Shown: positions 26,535 through 35,730, numbered from the stretch's first letter. The stretch: 64,000 nt of DNA from Paracoccaceae bacterium (GCA_902534325.1 CACAPQ010000001.1:120190-184189), one strand, 5' to 3'. Translations and numbers: made by a program. The notes: generated by a model from the letters alone, not told the origin.

Positions 26535-27563
26535 ATGATAGACATCACTATTAGAGGCGCTGGGATTATGGGGCTTACACTCGCCTGGCATTGTCTCAAT
26601 TTGGGTGCGTCAGTAAGGGTAATTGATCCAAATGGCATAGCTACTGGAGCCAGTGGCGGTATAGTAGGAGCCCTGGCACCGCATGTTCCGGAGAACTGGA
26701 ACACAAAAAAACAATTCCAACTTGAAAGTTTGATTTACAGCCAGAAATTTTGGAGATCTGTAGATAATGTTTCTGAATTGAAAAGTGGATATAGGAGAAC
26801 GGGTAGACTACAGCCTTTGATGGATGAACCTAGCGTTAACTTGGCTCAAGAAAGGAAAGAAAATGCAGATAATCTTTGGAAAAATTTTGCAACTTGGGAG
26901 ATTATAGATAATAGTAAAGATTGGAAATTAACGTCACCCACAGGCCTTTGGATCTTTGATACACTTTCTGCAATAATTCATCCTAGATTGGCTTGTTTAT
27001 CCTTGGCTAAGGCCTTGGAAAACAAAGGTTGCGAGTTTCTTCTAGAAGGAAAAAATCAAGGTAAAGTTGTTTGGGCAACGGGTGTTCATGACCTCAGTAG
27101 AATATCAAGAAAATTAGAAAACAATTTTGGAAACGGAGTAAAAGGGCAGGCGGCGTTATTTAAATTAACAAAGCCAAATTCAGCACAACTTTTTGCAGAA
27201 ACTTTACACTTTATCCCACATTTTAATGGTACAGTTGCTGTTGGTTCAACATCTGAACGTAGTTTTGAACAAGACGATACTAACGATGATAATTTAAAAG
27301 CTTTGATTTTAAAGGCTTCAAACATATTACCAGAACTAAAGGGTAAAGATCCAATCTACACTTGGGCAAATGTGCGGCCGCGTTCTCGGTCTAGAGCACC
27401 AGTATTAGGCAAACATCCACTTTTTCCATCAGAATTCATAATGAATGGTGGCTTTAAAATAGGCTTAGGTATGGCCCCCCATATGGGGAAAGTTTTTTCA
27501 GAATTTTTAATATTAAATGAAAATAATATTCCAAGTGAGTTTTTACCAGATGTGAGCTTATAG
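26535..27563 (+). CDS. FAD-dependent oxidase, MnmC C-domain-like
   Basis: A 342-residue DAO-type flavoprotein. IRGAGIMGLTLAWHCL gives the FAD-binding loop at the very N-terminus, and the C-terminal segment RPRSRSRAPVLGKHP...NGGFKIGLGMAPHMG matches the DAO family end. It corresponds to the MnmC oxidase half that removes the carboxymethyl group from cmnm5U34. Its divergent head-to-head position with mnmD supports that role (inference). Glycine/D-amino-acid oxidase activity on a free substrate is the alternative. Confidence 0.75.
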   Translation: MIDITIRGAGIMGLTLAWHCLNLGASVRVIDPNGIATGASGGIVGALAPHVPENWNTKKQFQLESLIYSQKFWRSVDNVSELKSGYRRTGRLQPLMDEPSVNLAQERKENADNLWKNFATWEIIDNSKDWKLTSPTGLWIFDTLSAIIHPRLACLSLAKALENKGCEFLLEGKNQGKVVWATGVHDLSRISRKLENNFGNGVKGQAALFKLTKPNSAQLFAETLHFIPHFNGTVAVGSTSERSFEQDDTNDDNLKALILKASNILPELKGKDPIYTWANVRPRSRSRAPVLGKHPLFPSEFIMNGGFKIGLGMAPHMGKVFSEFLILNENNIPSEFLPDVSL

Positions 27564-27600
27564 CTTCGGTAAATTTTATCTAGGGTAAGCTTTATATAAT

Positions 27601-29292
27601 TTAAGTTTCCAACAATCTGCGTGCTATAACTTGGGCTTGGATTTCTGCTGCACCCTCAAAAATATTCAGAATTCTAGCGTCACAAAGAATACGGCTAATT
27701 TTATATTCTAAAGCAAATCCATTTCCACCGTGTATTTGAAGCCCGTTATCTGCTGCAGCCCAGGCGACTCTTGCGCCAAGTAGTTTTGCCATGCCAGCCT
27801 CAAGATCACATCGGCGGTCGTTGTCTTTTTCATATGCGCTGAAGTAAGTCAGCTGCCGAGCTATCATGATTTCTACAGCCATCATTGCTAATTTATTTAT
27901 TACCCGAGGAAATTTGATTAGCGATTTTCCAAACTGTTTTCTATCTTTTGCATAATTTAAGGACTCATCTAAAGCGGCCTGAGCAACTCCAACAGCTCGT
28001 GCTGCAGTCTGAATTCTTGCACTTTCAAATGTTTGCATAAGCTGTTTGAAACCTTTTCCTTCCTGACCGCCTAGAAGGTTCGTTTTAGCCACAATAAATT
28101 TGTCAAAGGCCATTTCATATTCTTTCATACCTCGATAGCCTAAGACTTCGATTTCACCGCCGGATATTTCTTTATCTGGAAAAGGATTATCATCAGTTCC
28201 AGGTTGCTTTTCGGCTAGAAACATAGATAAACCCCTATGATCTTTTGAATCCGGATCGGTCCGCGCCAGTAAAGTCATAACATGAGTGCGAGAGGCGTGT
28301 GTGATCCAAGTCTTGTTCCCAGTAATTTGGTAGTCGCCATTCTCGGATTTTATGGCTCTCGTTCGAAGCGCTCCCAAGTCAGAGCCTGTATTGGGCTCTG
28401 TAAAAACTGCAGTTGGTAAAATCTCACCGTTGGCTAACCCTGGTAGCCAATGTTTTTTTTGTTCTTCTGTACCGCCGCAAAGAATCAATTCAGCTGCAAT
28501 TTCGGTCCTAGTGCCCAGCGAGCCAACGCCTATGTATCCTCTAGATAATTCTTCTGAGACAACCGCCATTGATGCCTTACTTAAACCAAGTCCGCCGTAT
28601 TCCTCGGGGATGGTTAGTCCAAAAACGCCCAACTCTGATAATTCTGAAATTACTTGGAGAGGAATTAGTTCATCTTTCAAATGCCAATCATGTGCGTGCG
28701 GTTCAATTCTATCAATCGAGAACTTTCTAAATTGCTCTCTTATCATTTCTAAATCTTCGTCCAATCCGCAGTCACCGATTGTTATATTGGCTGAATGCTC
28801 CAGCATGATATCTACTAACTGTGTACGAGCTTGTTGAGTGTTGCCTTTATTTGAAAGCTCTTGCACCGCATTTGTTTGAAACTCTGACAAGTCTAAATTA
28901 CTCAAACCAATATCATTAAGCCTAAAGATTTCACCTTGGCTCATCATAATTCCACCAATAATTTGCCCAAGGTATTCGCTGATACCAATTTGCAGTAAAA
29001 GCTGTTCTGGCTGTCCAAACTTCTTTTCTTGAGAAAGACTTTCAGCCCATTTCACCATTTGGCTAATGCTTTCTGTGTAGGTTGCAAGCCAAGCTACGCC
29101 ATGGGCAGCAGATTGATGTGTTTCTATCATTGAAGATGAGACCTTGCCTTCTATTGTGACTAGATCGCTCAGCTTGTCTATGGCTTTTTGGTTTAGTGTC
29201 TCTAAAGGCTTAATTGTTTCTCTAGCTAAGCCTAAAACATTTTCCAAAATTGGCATTGAAACCATAAGGTCGTGCTGTCCATCATGAGCCAT
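27601..29292 (-). CDS. mcd: (2S)-methylsuccinyl-CoA dehydrogenase
   Basis: Oxidises methylsuccinyl-CoA to mesaconyl-CoA in the ethylmalonyl-CoA pathway for acetyl-CoA assimilation. About 563 residues: an extra N-terminal helical region of roughly 170 residues, then a complete acyl-CoA dehydrogenase core (EEYGGLGLSKASM, FTEPNTGSDLGALRTRA, GNKTWITHA, RKQFGKSLIKFPRV, QIHGGNGFALEY). The long N-terminus plus GSLGTRTEIAAELI and HGGNGFALEY recall Mcd rather than short-chain enzymes. ATG 29292 follows GAGGGG. DmdC-type dehydrogenases are the main alternative. Confidence 0.72.
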   Translation of the reverse strand: MAHDGQHDLMVSMPILENVLGLARETIKPLETLNQKAIDKLSDLVTIEGKVSSSMIETHQSAAHGVAWLATYTESISQMVKWAESLSQEKKFGQPEQLLLQIGISEYLGQIIGGIMMSQGEIFRLNDIGLSNLDLSEFQTNAVQELSNKGNTQQARTQLVDIMLEHSANITIGDCGLDEDLEMIREQFRKFSIDRIEPHAHDWHLKDELIPLQVISELSELGVFGLTIPEEYGGLGLSKASMAVVSEELSRGYIGVGSLGTRTEIAAELILCGGTEEQKKHWLPGLANGEILPTAVFTEPNTGSDLGALRTRAIKSENGDYQITGNKTWITHASRTHVMTLLARTDPDSKDHRGLSMFLAEKQPGTDDNPFPDKEISGGEIEVLGYRGMKEYEMAFDKFIVAKTNLLGGQEGKGFKQLMQTFESARIQTAARAVGVAQAALDESLNYAKDRKQFGKSLIKFPRVINKLAMMAVEIMIARQLTYFSAYEKDNDRRCDLEAGMAKLLGARVAWAAADNGLQIHGGNGFALEYKISRILCDARILNIFEGAAEIQAQVIARRLLET

Positions 29293-29641
29293 CAAACGAG
29301 TCCCCTCAAAATTTTCTATCTTTTAATAATTTCACAACTGCAGCGCAACAAAAATACTATTACTACACTTCTATTGTTAAAATATTTCGCCACAAAATTT
29401 TTTCAATAACAAGTTTTGACCTTTAGATAGTATTCCAACGAATTCTATCCTGGATTTATTGATGATAAACCTTTTCTCTAGATCTAGTCAGATAAATACG
29501 GGTTGGTAATAAATTTATTAATAAGACTTCACTTTTTTAAAAAAATCGTTATAGCAACTCCAGTTCCCCTATTATCGGATAATTCCTTTAGGATGGGCGC
29601 CTGAATTCAGGTGGTTGTGAATTGTATGAAGGAGATAAAAA
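29293..29641. other. 349-bp intergenic region between divergent genes
   Basis: AT-rich gap between mcd and the DUF1013 gene. It must hold both promoters. I see two perfect palindromes: a 14-bp AT-only one, TAATAAATTTATTA (near 29508), and CCTGAATTCAGG at 29600-29611, about 30 bases before the DUF1013 start. AAGGAG stands ahead of that start. No ORF or RNA gene recognised. Confidence 0.5.
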
Positions 29642-30394
29642 ATGGCTAAACCTATCATGGCAAGGGCGACAGCTGTTTGGCTAGTTGATAACACTATGCT
29701 TACATTTAAACAAATTGCAGATTTTGTTGGAATGCATGAATTGGAAATTCAAGGTATAGCTGACGGGGACGTGGCAACCGGGGTAAAGGGCTTTGATCCT
29801 ATTTCTAACAGCCAACTAGATGCTGACGACATTAAAAAAGCTGAAGCGGATCCGCTCTATAAGTTAGTTCTAAAACATAATCCTGCAGCCGTAGGAGAGG
29901 AAAAAAGGCGTGGCCCTCGATATACACCATTATCCAAACGGCAAGATAGACCTGCTTCGATTTATTGGTTGGTCAAATTCCATCCCGAATTAACCGATGG
30001 CCAAATTTCCAAACTTGTAGGAACAACTAAACCAACTATTCAATCTATCCGTGAACGGACCCACTGGAATATTTCAAACATTCAACCTATCGATCCGGTT
30101 GCGTTGGGGCTCTGTAAGCAATCTGAGTTAGACACTGCCGTACAAAAAGCAGCAACAAAAAAGGCAACTGATGGAGCGATCATGTCTGATGATGAAAGAC
30201 GTAAATTGGTGAGTACTGAGCAATCGCTTGAAATGCCAGCTGAGCCTAAGATACCCTCTAATATGGAAGGATTAGAAGCATTTAGCTTAACAGAAAATCA
30301 GTCGCAAAATTCAGAAGAAACCGATGAAGATTTTTCGGATGCAGAAAGCTTTTTCAATCTTCCAGAAGAAAGCCAGCAGGCCAATAAAGAATAG
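29642..30394 (+). CDS. DUF1013 family DNA-binding-type protein
   Basis: A 250-residue protein of the DUF1013 family, widespread in Alphaproteobacteria. Two helix-turn-helix-like stretches are visible: WLVDNTMLTFKQIADFVGMHELEIQGIADG (residues 12-40) and ASIYWLVKFHPELTDGQISKLVGTTKPTIQSIRERT (about 98-135). A low-complexity acidic tail (about 200-250) follows. It is probably a cytoplasmic transcription regulator or RNA-polymerase-associated factor (inference). An ideal AAGGAGATAAAA precedes ATG, suggesting high expression, and the 349-bp upstream region carries palindromes that could be operators. Confidence 0.75.
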   Translation: MAKPIMARATAVWLVDNTMLTFKQIADFVGMHELEIQGIADGDVATGVKGFDPISNSQLDADDIKKAEADPLYKLVLKHNPAAVGEEKRRGPRYTPLSKRQDRPASIYWLVKFHPELTDGQISKLVGTTKPTIQSIRERTHWNISNIQPIDPVALGLCKQSELDTAVQKAATKKATDGAIMSDDERRKLVSTEQSLEMPAEPKIPSNMEGLEAFSLTENQSQNSEETDEDFSDAESFFNLPEESQQANKE

Positions 30395-30410
30395 CGCTAT
30401 TTTTGATTTT

Positions 30411-31004
30411 TTAAATTTGTCGCCGAGCTTTGAGTGCAGCCATTATTGTTCCTTCATCAAGATAATCTAACTCTCCACCGATTGGAACACCTTGCGCCAG
30501 CGAGGTAACTTTTACTGAATGCTCAAGTTGCTCAGATATATAATTTGCTGTTGTTTGACCTTCTATGGTGGCATTAAGAGCCAAAATGACTTCAGTGATG
30601 TTTTCGGACGAAACGCGATTTAATAGTTTTGGTATGCGTAATTCTTCAGGCCCCACGGCATCAAGAGCAGACAAGGTACCGCCCAAAACATGATAACGAC
30701 CCTTAAAAGTATTTGCTCGCTCCATTGCCCAAAGGTCTGAGACATCTTCAACAATACATAGCTCTCCGTTACCTCTTTCTTGATCACCACATATTTCGCA
30801 AAATTCAGTAGTGGTAATATTCCCACAGTTCAAACACTCTCTGGCTGTTTCGGATAGGTTGGAAAGCATATCGGCTAATGGTAGCAAAAGAGAGTTGCGT
30901 TTCCTAATCAAATGTAAAACAGCGCGACGTGCTGATCGTGGTCCAAGCCCAGGGAGTTTTGCCATAAGCTCGATTAAAACATCAAGTTCTCGATTATTTT
31001 TCAT
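30411..31004 (-). CDS. recR: Recombination mediator RecR
   Basis: Acts with RecF/RecO to load RecA at gaps. 197 residues: helix-hairpin-helix near [16 protein letters not shown], the C4 zinc finger [18 protein letters not shown], and a Toprim domain ([13 protein letters not shown] through [15 protein letters not shown]), then a C-terminal [16 protein letters not shown]. It starts 3 bases after the ybaB stop, so translation is probably coupled. It is the third gene of dnaX-ybaB-recR, a common bacterial order. Confidence 0.95.
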   Translation of the reverse strand: MKNNRELDVLIELMAKLPGLGPRSARRAVLHLIRKRNSLLLPLADMLSNLSETARECLNCGNITTTEFCEICGDQERGNGELCIVEDVSDLWAMERANTFKGRYHVLGGTLSALDAVGPEELRIPKLLNRVSSENITEVILALNATIEGQTTANYISEQLEHSVKVTSLAQGVPIGGELDYLDEGTIMAALKARRQI

Positions 31005-31007
31005 TTT

Positions 31008-31352
31008 TTAAAATGGAAGTTTCATGCCAGGCGGTAACCCTAAACCTTCTGTAAGTTTCCCCATTTCTTCTTTTGCTTTTTTGCTGGCTTTTTCTTGAGC
31101 ATCTTTAATTGCCGCGACGATTAAGTCTTCGACAACTTCCTTGTCATTACTATTAAAAAGTGATGGATCTATATTTAACGCTTTCAGGTCTCCCTTTGCA
31201 GAGCAAGTAGCCTTGACCATACCGGCTCCAGCTTGTCCTTCTACCTTAATATTCACCATTTCTTCTTGCATTTGGGCCATTTTCCCCTGCATTTCTTGAG
31301 CAGCTTTCATCATTTTGCTCATATCGCCTAACCCGCCTAATCCTTTAAACAT
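31008..31352 (-). CDS. ybaB: YbaB/EbfC nucleoid-associated protein
   Basis: A 114-residue DNA-binding protein with the family shape: MMKAAQEMQGKMAQMQEEM helix, then VEGQAGAGMVKATCSAKGDLKALNIDPSL. The C-terminus is Gly/Pro rich (LGLPPGMKLPF). It forms dimers that bind and bend DNA. SD AGGAGA precedes ATG closely. It sits between dnaX (15 bases upstream) and recR (3 bases downstream). Confidence 0.93.
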   Translation of the reverse strand: MFKGLGGLGDMSKMMKAAQEMQGKMAQMQEEMVNIKVEGQAGAGMVKATCSAKGDLKALNIDPSLFNSNDKEVVEDLIVAAIKDAQEKASKKAKEEMGKLTEGLGLPPGMKLPF

Positions 31353-31367
31353 TTTACTCTCCTAAGT

Positions 31368-33116
31368 TTACTCTTCAAAAGGGTCCCACTCGCCCTCAAT
31401 TTCTGGCAACTTTGTTTCTTCTGCTTCTTTAATAATTTGTGACTGTGATTTGATTTCTGTTATAGACGCATTTGGAAAGTTTTCAAAAACTGTTTTAACA
31501 AAAGGGTGTTGTTTTGCTTCATTTTTTAATTGTGCCTCTTCGGCGTTTCTTTGCTCTTGAATTGTTTCGACGGAACAGTTGCTGACAACAGTTATAGCCC
31601 ATCGAAAGCCGGTCCAATTTTGTAGTAGTTGGCCAAGTCTTTGCGCTAAGTCCTTTGGAGCATTCTCAGTTGGTGTAAACTCAATTCTCCCTGGAACATA
31701 GCTGCTTAAGCGAATTGAGTTTTCGATATCTATGAGAAGTTTAACATCCCGGAACTTACGTATTATTTCTAAAACACTTTCAAAAGTAGGATATTTTAAA
31801 GCCAAAGTGTTGGTATCCAAAGCAAGAGCTGTATTGCCTTCATTCTGTATAGATTTTGTTTCTATTCTTTGAGTTTGTCTGTAATTTGAAGAAGTGGTAT
31901 TATTTAAATCCCCTTCAGAACGCTTTTTTTTAGCCAACGTATTATCGGACTGATTATTTGTAAGCTTGTTTACCAGCTCCTCAGGGCTTGGTAGATCTGA
32001 AATATGCGTTATTCTGATGATTGCCATTTCTGCGGCCATAATTGAGTTTGGTGCTGATGAGATTTCGTCCAAGGATTTAAGAAGTAATTGCCAGGTTCTC
32101 GTAAGTATTCGCATTGATAAAGATTGAGAAAATGTCTGTCCTCTAGCTTTCTCATTAGGTGAAATCGTTGGATCATCAGCCGCATTAGGAGTGATTTTAA
32201 TAACGGATACCCAGTGTGTTACTTCCGCCAGGTCACGAATTATCACGATTGGGTCAGCTCCATCCGAGTATTGGCTGCCGAGTTCATTCAATGCTTCTTT
32301 TGCTTGACCGCGCATGATAAATTCAAATAAATCTAAAACTCTTCCGCGGTCGGCTAGACCTAACATTGTTCGAACTTGGTCAACATTAGTTTCTCCGGCA
32401 CCATGACTGATAGCTTGATCTAACAATGATTGTGCATCTCTTGCAGAACCTTCGGAAGCACGCGTGATGAGCGCGAGTGCCTCATCTGAAATACTAGCAT
32501 TTTCAAGCTTTGCTAGATTTTTAAGCATTTTAATCATTTCTTCTGGCTCAATTCGGCGTAAATCAAATCTTTGGCATCTTGATAAAACAGTCACGGGAAC
32601 TTTTCGGATTTCTGTAGTTGCAAATATGAATTTTACATGTGCCGGTGGTTCTTCAAGGGTTTTTAATAATGCATTGAATGCATTATTAGATAACATGTGA
32701 ACTTCGTCGATAATATAAATTTTGAAACGTGCAGAAGCAGCACGGTAATGAACGCTATCGATTATTTCCCTAATATCATCTACACCAGTTCTGCTAGCTG
32801 CATCCATTTCTAATACGTCAACATGCCGTCCTTCGCTTATTGCTATACAGTGTTCACACTGGCCACACGGATTTGTTGTTGGACCTGTTTTCTCTTCCAG
32901 CCCAATACAATTCATACCTTTTGCTATGATTCGAGCAGTAGTTGTTTTTCCGACACCACGGATACCAGTCATCATAAAGGCTTGAGCAATCCGATCGGCC
33001 TCAAAGGCATTTTTTAGCGTTCTTACCATTACCTCTTGTCCGATGAGGTCAGAAAATGTTTCTGGACGGTACTTTCGGGCTAATACTTGATAACTTGTTG
33101 TTTCTTCTGCTGTCAT
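31368..33116 (-). CDS. dnaX: DNA polymerase III subunit tau (gamma by frameshift)
   Basis: Clamp-loader ATPase organising the replisome. 582 residues: Walker A GIRGVGKTTTARI, a zinc module (C...CGQCEHC), Walker B YIIDEVHML, sensor 1 EEPPAHVKFIFATTE, and domain III ending about residue 365. The tail (from about 400) is the tau region. At codons 396-398 the sequence reads AAA AAA AAG, containing A_AAA_AAG, the heptamer used in E. coli dnaX; a -1 shift gives a stop after Ala-Phe, so a gamma-like product of about 400 residues is possible. First gene of dnaX-ybaB-recR. Confidence 0.95.
   Translation of the reverse strand: MTAEETTSYQVLARKYRPETFSDLIGQEVMVRTLKNAFEADRIAQAFMMTGIRGVGKTTTARIIAKGMNCIGLEEKTGPTTNPCGQCEHCIAISEGRHVDVLEMDAASRTGVDDIREIIDSVHYRAASARFKIYIIDEVHMLSNNAFNALLKTLEEPPAHVKFIFATTEIRKVPVTVLSRCQRFDLRRIEPEEMIKMLKNLAKLENASISDEALALITRASEGSARDAQSLLDQAISHGAGETNVDQVRTMLGLADRGRVLDLFEFIMRGQAKEALNELGSQYSDGADPIVIIRDLAEVTHWVSVIKITPNAADDPTISPNEKARGQTFSQSLSMRILTRTWQLLLKSLDEISSAPNSIMAAEMAIIRITHISDLPSPEELVNKLTNNQSDNTLAKKKRSEGDLNNTTSSNYRQTQRIETKSIQNEGNTALALDTNTLALKYPTFESVLEIIRKFRDVKLLIDIENSIRLSSYVPGRIEFTPTENAPKDLAQRLGQLLQNWTGFRWAITVVSNCSVETIQEQRNAEEAQLKNEAKQHPFVKTVFENFPNASITEIKSQSQIIKEAEETKLPEIEGEWDPFEE
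31923..31931 (-). promoter_or_regulatory. Candidate -1 ribosomal slippery site in dnaX
   Basis: On the coding strand an A8-G run (GCT AAA AAA AAG CGT) contains the heptamer A_AAA_AAG in the reading phase used by E. coli dnaX. After a -1 slip the codons are GCG TTC TGA, with the stop at 31917-31915. No upstream Shine-Dalgarno-like stimulator or strong downstream stem was found by eye, so efficiency is unknown. Polymerase slippage on A8 could give a similar outcome. Confidence 0.6.
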
Positions 33117-33185
33117 ATCTTTGTTCTTAACTAAAGGTAGTTATAAGCTAAGTGTTTGTGTGCTAGACGTCCAGTCATCAATATA

Positions 33186-33704
33186 ATGGAAAATAAAATT
33201 CTAATGCATTCCTTTGAAGTTTTTGAAATATCCGTTGGGCCCGCATTATTAGGGATAAGCCGTTTACCAGGCCTTCAAGGGAACTTTTTGGCTGATATTG
33301 AAAAAATTTTCAATTGGAAGCCAGCTACAATAATATCACTAGCAGAGAAAAAAGAGATGAAGGATCTTGGCGCAAGCGACTTTATCTCTTTTATAGCAAA
33401 AGAAAAAATACCCTGGTTACATTTCCCAATAAAAGATTTTGGCATACTTGATGAGAAGCAAGAAGTTTTGTGGAAACCAATCTCGAAAAATATACATCAG
33501 AAAATTAAAGATGGGGATAGGCTGCTATTACATTGTCGAGGAGGATGCGGAAGGACAGGCATGATCGTTTTACGGATTATGATAGAATTTGGAGAAGATC
33601 CGGATGAAGCTTTAGAGAGGCTTCGTAAAATTAGGCCTTGTGCCGTTGAGACCAAAGCTCAGGAAAATTGGGCAAGATTACTTGGCTCAAATAACACTCA
33701 ATAA
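33186..33704 (+). CDS. Dual-specificity/tyrosine phosphatase-like protein
   Basis: A 172-residue protein with the cysteine-phosphatase loop HCRGGCGRTG (HCxxGxxR-S/T), an upstream general-acid region (PIKDFGILDE), and ISRLPGL near residue 27 typical of small PTPs related to CDKN3. Cytoplasmic; substrate unknown. A TTG at 33156 would add 10 residues. It is divergent from dnaX, whose start is 69 bases away, and its 3' end abuts the SRP RNA gene on the other strand. Confidence 0.78.
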   Translation: MENKILMHSFEVFEISVGPALLGISRLPGLQGNFLADIEKIFNWKPATIISLAEKKEMKDLGASDFISFIAKEKIPWLHFPIKDFGILDEKQEVLWKPISKNIHQKIKDGDRLLLHCRGGCGRTGMIVLRIMIEFGEDPDEALERLRKIRPCAVETKAQENWARLLGSNNTQ

Positions 33705-33710
33705 TAAAGG

Positions 33711-33804
33711 TGAGAGGTTAAGTACGACCCAAACGGTGCTCGTTACGGCTGCTTCCTTCCGGACCTGACCGGGTTGGCGAGGCGCTTGCCCGACCAACCT
33801 CTCA
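33711..33804 (-). ncRNA. ffs: Small SRP RNA (4.5S)
   Basis: Minus-strand transcript of about 94 nt. The apical core GGTCAGGTCCGGAAGGAAGC is the universal SRP domain IV tetraloop region that binds Ffh. The ends pair through GAGAGGTT/AACCTCTC (33803-33796 with 33719-33712). Size and ends are typical of bacterial 4.5S RNA. It lies between the phosphatase gene and nudC. Confidence 0.95.
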
Positions 33805-33915
33805 ACTTCACTTTACTGCTTTTTGAGGTTTGATTCAAGATCTCTGCTTTAACCTTATTGTTTCTAATCGAAAGTATTCTATCAATATAAATTAGATGTT
33901 AATGGAGATATTCTT

Positions 33916-34869
33916 GTGAGAAATGCTGAAGACGTAACTTTCGGTGGTTCTGGATTAAACAGAGCGGCCGCTTCTCGTGGAACCGAAAAAGCAAAAGCTT
34001 CAAGGGGCGATTCCGTGATCTTTGTCTGGCGTGGCAAAATTTTAATGGATTTAGAAAATCAACCTTCTTTGGCAATGTTTGAGTTTCCTCATCCACTCTG
34101 TGAAGGTGCAGTTGAAATCTTTTTAGGATCCGAAAATAACCAAAACTACATTGCTTTTGATATATCTGAATGGGAACCAACTACGGGAGACCAGCCTGAT
34201 CCAAACGTATTTTTTGACCCAACGCAGCAACAACATCCAAGATTGGATAAAAAATATGCTTTTTGTGAGCTACGAGGTCAAATGCTAAATTTGAACAGAA
34301 GAGAAGCTGAGCTGTGTTCAATTGCTAAGGGTTTGTTTCACTGGAACACAACGCAAAAATATTGCTCGGCTTGCGGTTCATTGCTCAAAATGACACTTTC
34401 TGGATGGCAAAAAAACTGTGATAATTGTGGGATTTCTCATTTCCCTAGGACAGATCCAGTTGTGATCATGCTAATCACAAGGGGCGATAAGGTTTTGCTC
34501 GGTAGGTCTCCGAATTGGCCTGAAAAAATGTACTCTTTGTTGGCTGGTTTTGTAGAGCCAGGCGAAACAATAGAAGGGGCTGTAAGAAGAGAGGTGATGG
34601 AAGAAAGTGGTATTGAAGTAGGTAAAGTATCCTATTTAGCGAGCCAGCCTTGGGTCTTTCCAAACTCTTTGATGTTTGGATGTCATGGTATTGCTCATAG
34701 TGAGAAAATAAAAATTGATACCGATGAAATTGAGGACGCCAGGTGGATTGGAAAGTCGGAACTTTTAGACATTTTTGCAGGTCTAAACCAAAGTATATTT
34801 CCTGCACGGAAAGGATCGATAGCTAATTTTCTGTTAGAGAGATGGCTTTCAGATTGTTTGCAAGATTGA
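33916..34869 (+). CDS. nudC: NAD(H) pyrophosphatase / NAD-decapping Nudix hydrolase
   Basis: Hydrolyses NAD(H) and can remove NAD caps from RNA. 317 residues: an N-terminal divergent domain, a zinc ribbon with CSACG...CDNCG, then the Nudix box GFVEPGETIEGAVRREVMEESGIE and the family motif SQPWVFPNSLM (SQPWPFPxS type). The start is GTG at 33916 after GGAG. The N-terminus is Gly/Arg rich and poorly conserved. Cytoplasmic. Convergent with pheA. Confidence 0.9.
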   Translation: MRNAEDVTFGGSGLNRAAASRGTEKAKASRGDSVIFVWRGKILMDLENQPSLAMFEFPHPLCEGAVEIFLGSENNQNYIAFDISEWEPTTGDQPDPNVFFDPTQQQHPRLDKKYAFCELRGQMLNLNRREAELCSIAKGLFHWNTTQKYCSACGSLLKMTLSGWQKNCDNCGISHFPRTDPVVIMLITRGDKVLLGRSPNWPEKMYSLLAGFVEPGETIEGAVRREVMEESGIEVGKVSYLASQPWVFPNSLMFGCHGIAHSEKIKIDTDEIEDARWIGKSELLDIFAGLNQSIFPARKGSIANFLLERWLSDCLQD

Positions 34870-34896
34870 TTAAATACCGCCGCCATATGAAAGCAT

Positions 34897-35730
34897 TTAA
34901 TACCGTTTTTTATCGGTAGGATAAACTCCAAGAATTGATAAGCTATCAGTAAAATAACTCAATTCTTCAAGCGCCCTAGCGACGTTTTCATCATCTGGAT
35001 GTCCCTCGATATCTGCGTAAAATTGAGTTGCAGTAAATGAGCCTCCCACCATATAACTTTCGAGTTTGGTCATATTAACACCATTTGTGGCAAAACCACC
35101 CATGGCTTTATATAATGCTGCAGGAATGTTTCGAACCTGAAAAACAAAGGTTGTCATCAATTTATCATTTCCGCGACGCTCTAAATTTGGAGTATTTGAC
35201 ATCACAAGAAATCGCGTAGTGTTATGCCCGTAGTCTTCTATGTCTCGCGCTAAAATGTCCAAGCCGTATATTTTGGCAGCAAGTTTACTTGCCAGCACGC
35301 CTTCATCTAATTTTTCAGAAATAGCTAATTTAGCTGCTGCGCCAGCACTATCTGCAGCTGCCTCTGCTCTTATTTTGTGTTTATCCAAAAATTTTTGAGC
35401 TTGGGGTAGTAAAACTAAATGTGCTCTTACAGCTTTAATGTTTTCCAACTTAGCTCCTGCATTAGCCATTAGCGAGATCCTCACCCTAGTGAAGCATTCA
35501 TCAACTATGTGCAGTCCTGATTCTGGTAATAAACGGTGGCTGTCGGCGACCCTGCCGTAAGATGAGTTTTCAACAGGCAACATAGCAAGTTCTGCGTCAC
35601 TATCGCGCACCGCACGCAACACATCGCCAAAGGTTTGGCAAGGAAGAGGCTCCATATCAGGCCTATAGGCAATACAAGCTTCGTGAGAGTAAGCTCCTAA
35701 AGCTCCTTGAAATGCGATCCTGTTTGTCAT
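34897..35730 (-). CDS. pheA: Prephenate dehydratase
   Basis: Converts prephenate to phenylpyruvate in phenylalanine synthesis. 277 residues: N-terminal PDT domain (FQGALGAYSHEA, LPVENSSYGRV, catalytic NTTRFLVM) and a C-terminal ACT domain (about 195-270) for Phe feedback, with KLESYMVGG in place of the usual ESRP motif. A free-standing enzyme without chorismate mutase. Divergent from the cytochrome c gene with 109 bases between starts, an arrangement I associate with Rhodobacterales. Confidence 0.93.
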   Translation of the reverse strand: MTNRIAFQGALGAYSHEACIAYRPDMEPLPCQTFGDVLRAVRDSDAELAMLPVENSSYGRVADSHRLLPESGLHIVDECFTRVRISLMANAGAKLENIKAVRAHLVLLPQAQKFLDKHKIRAEAAADSAGAAAKLAISEKLDEGVLASKLAAKIYGLDILARDIEDYGHNTTRFLVMSNTPNLERRGNDKLMTTFVFQVRNIPAALYKAMGGFATNGVNMTKLESYMVGGSFTATQFYADIEGHPDDENVARALEELSYFTDSLSILGVYPTDKKRY

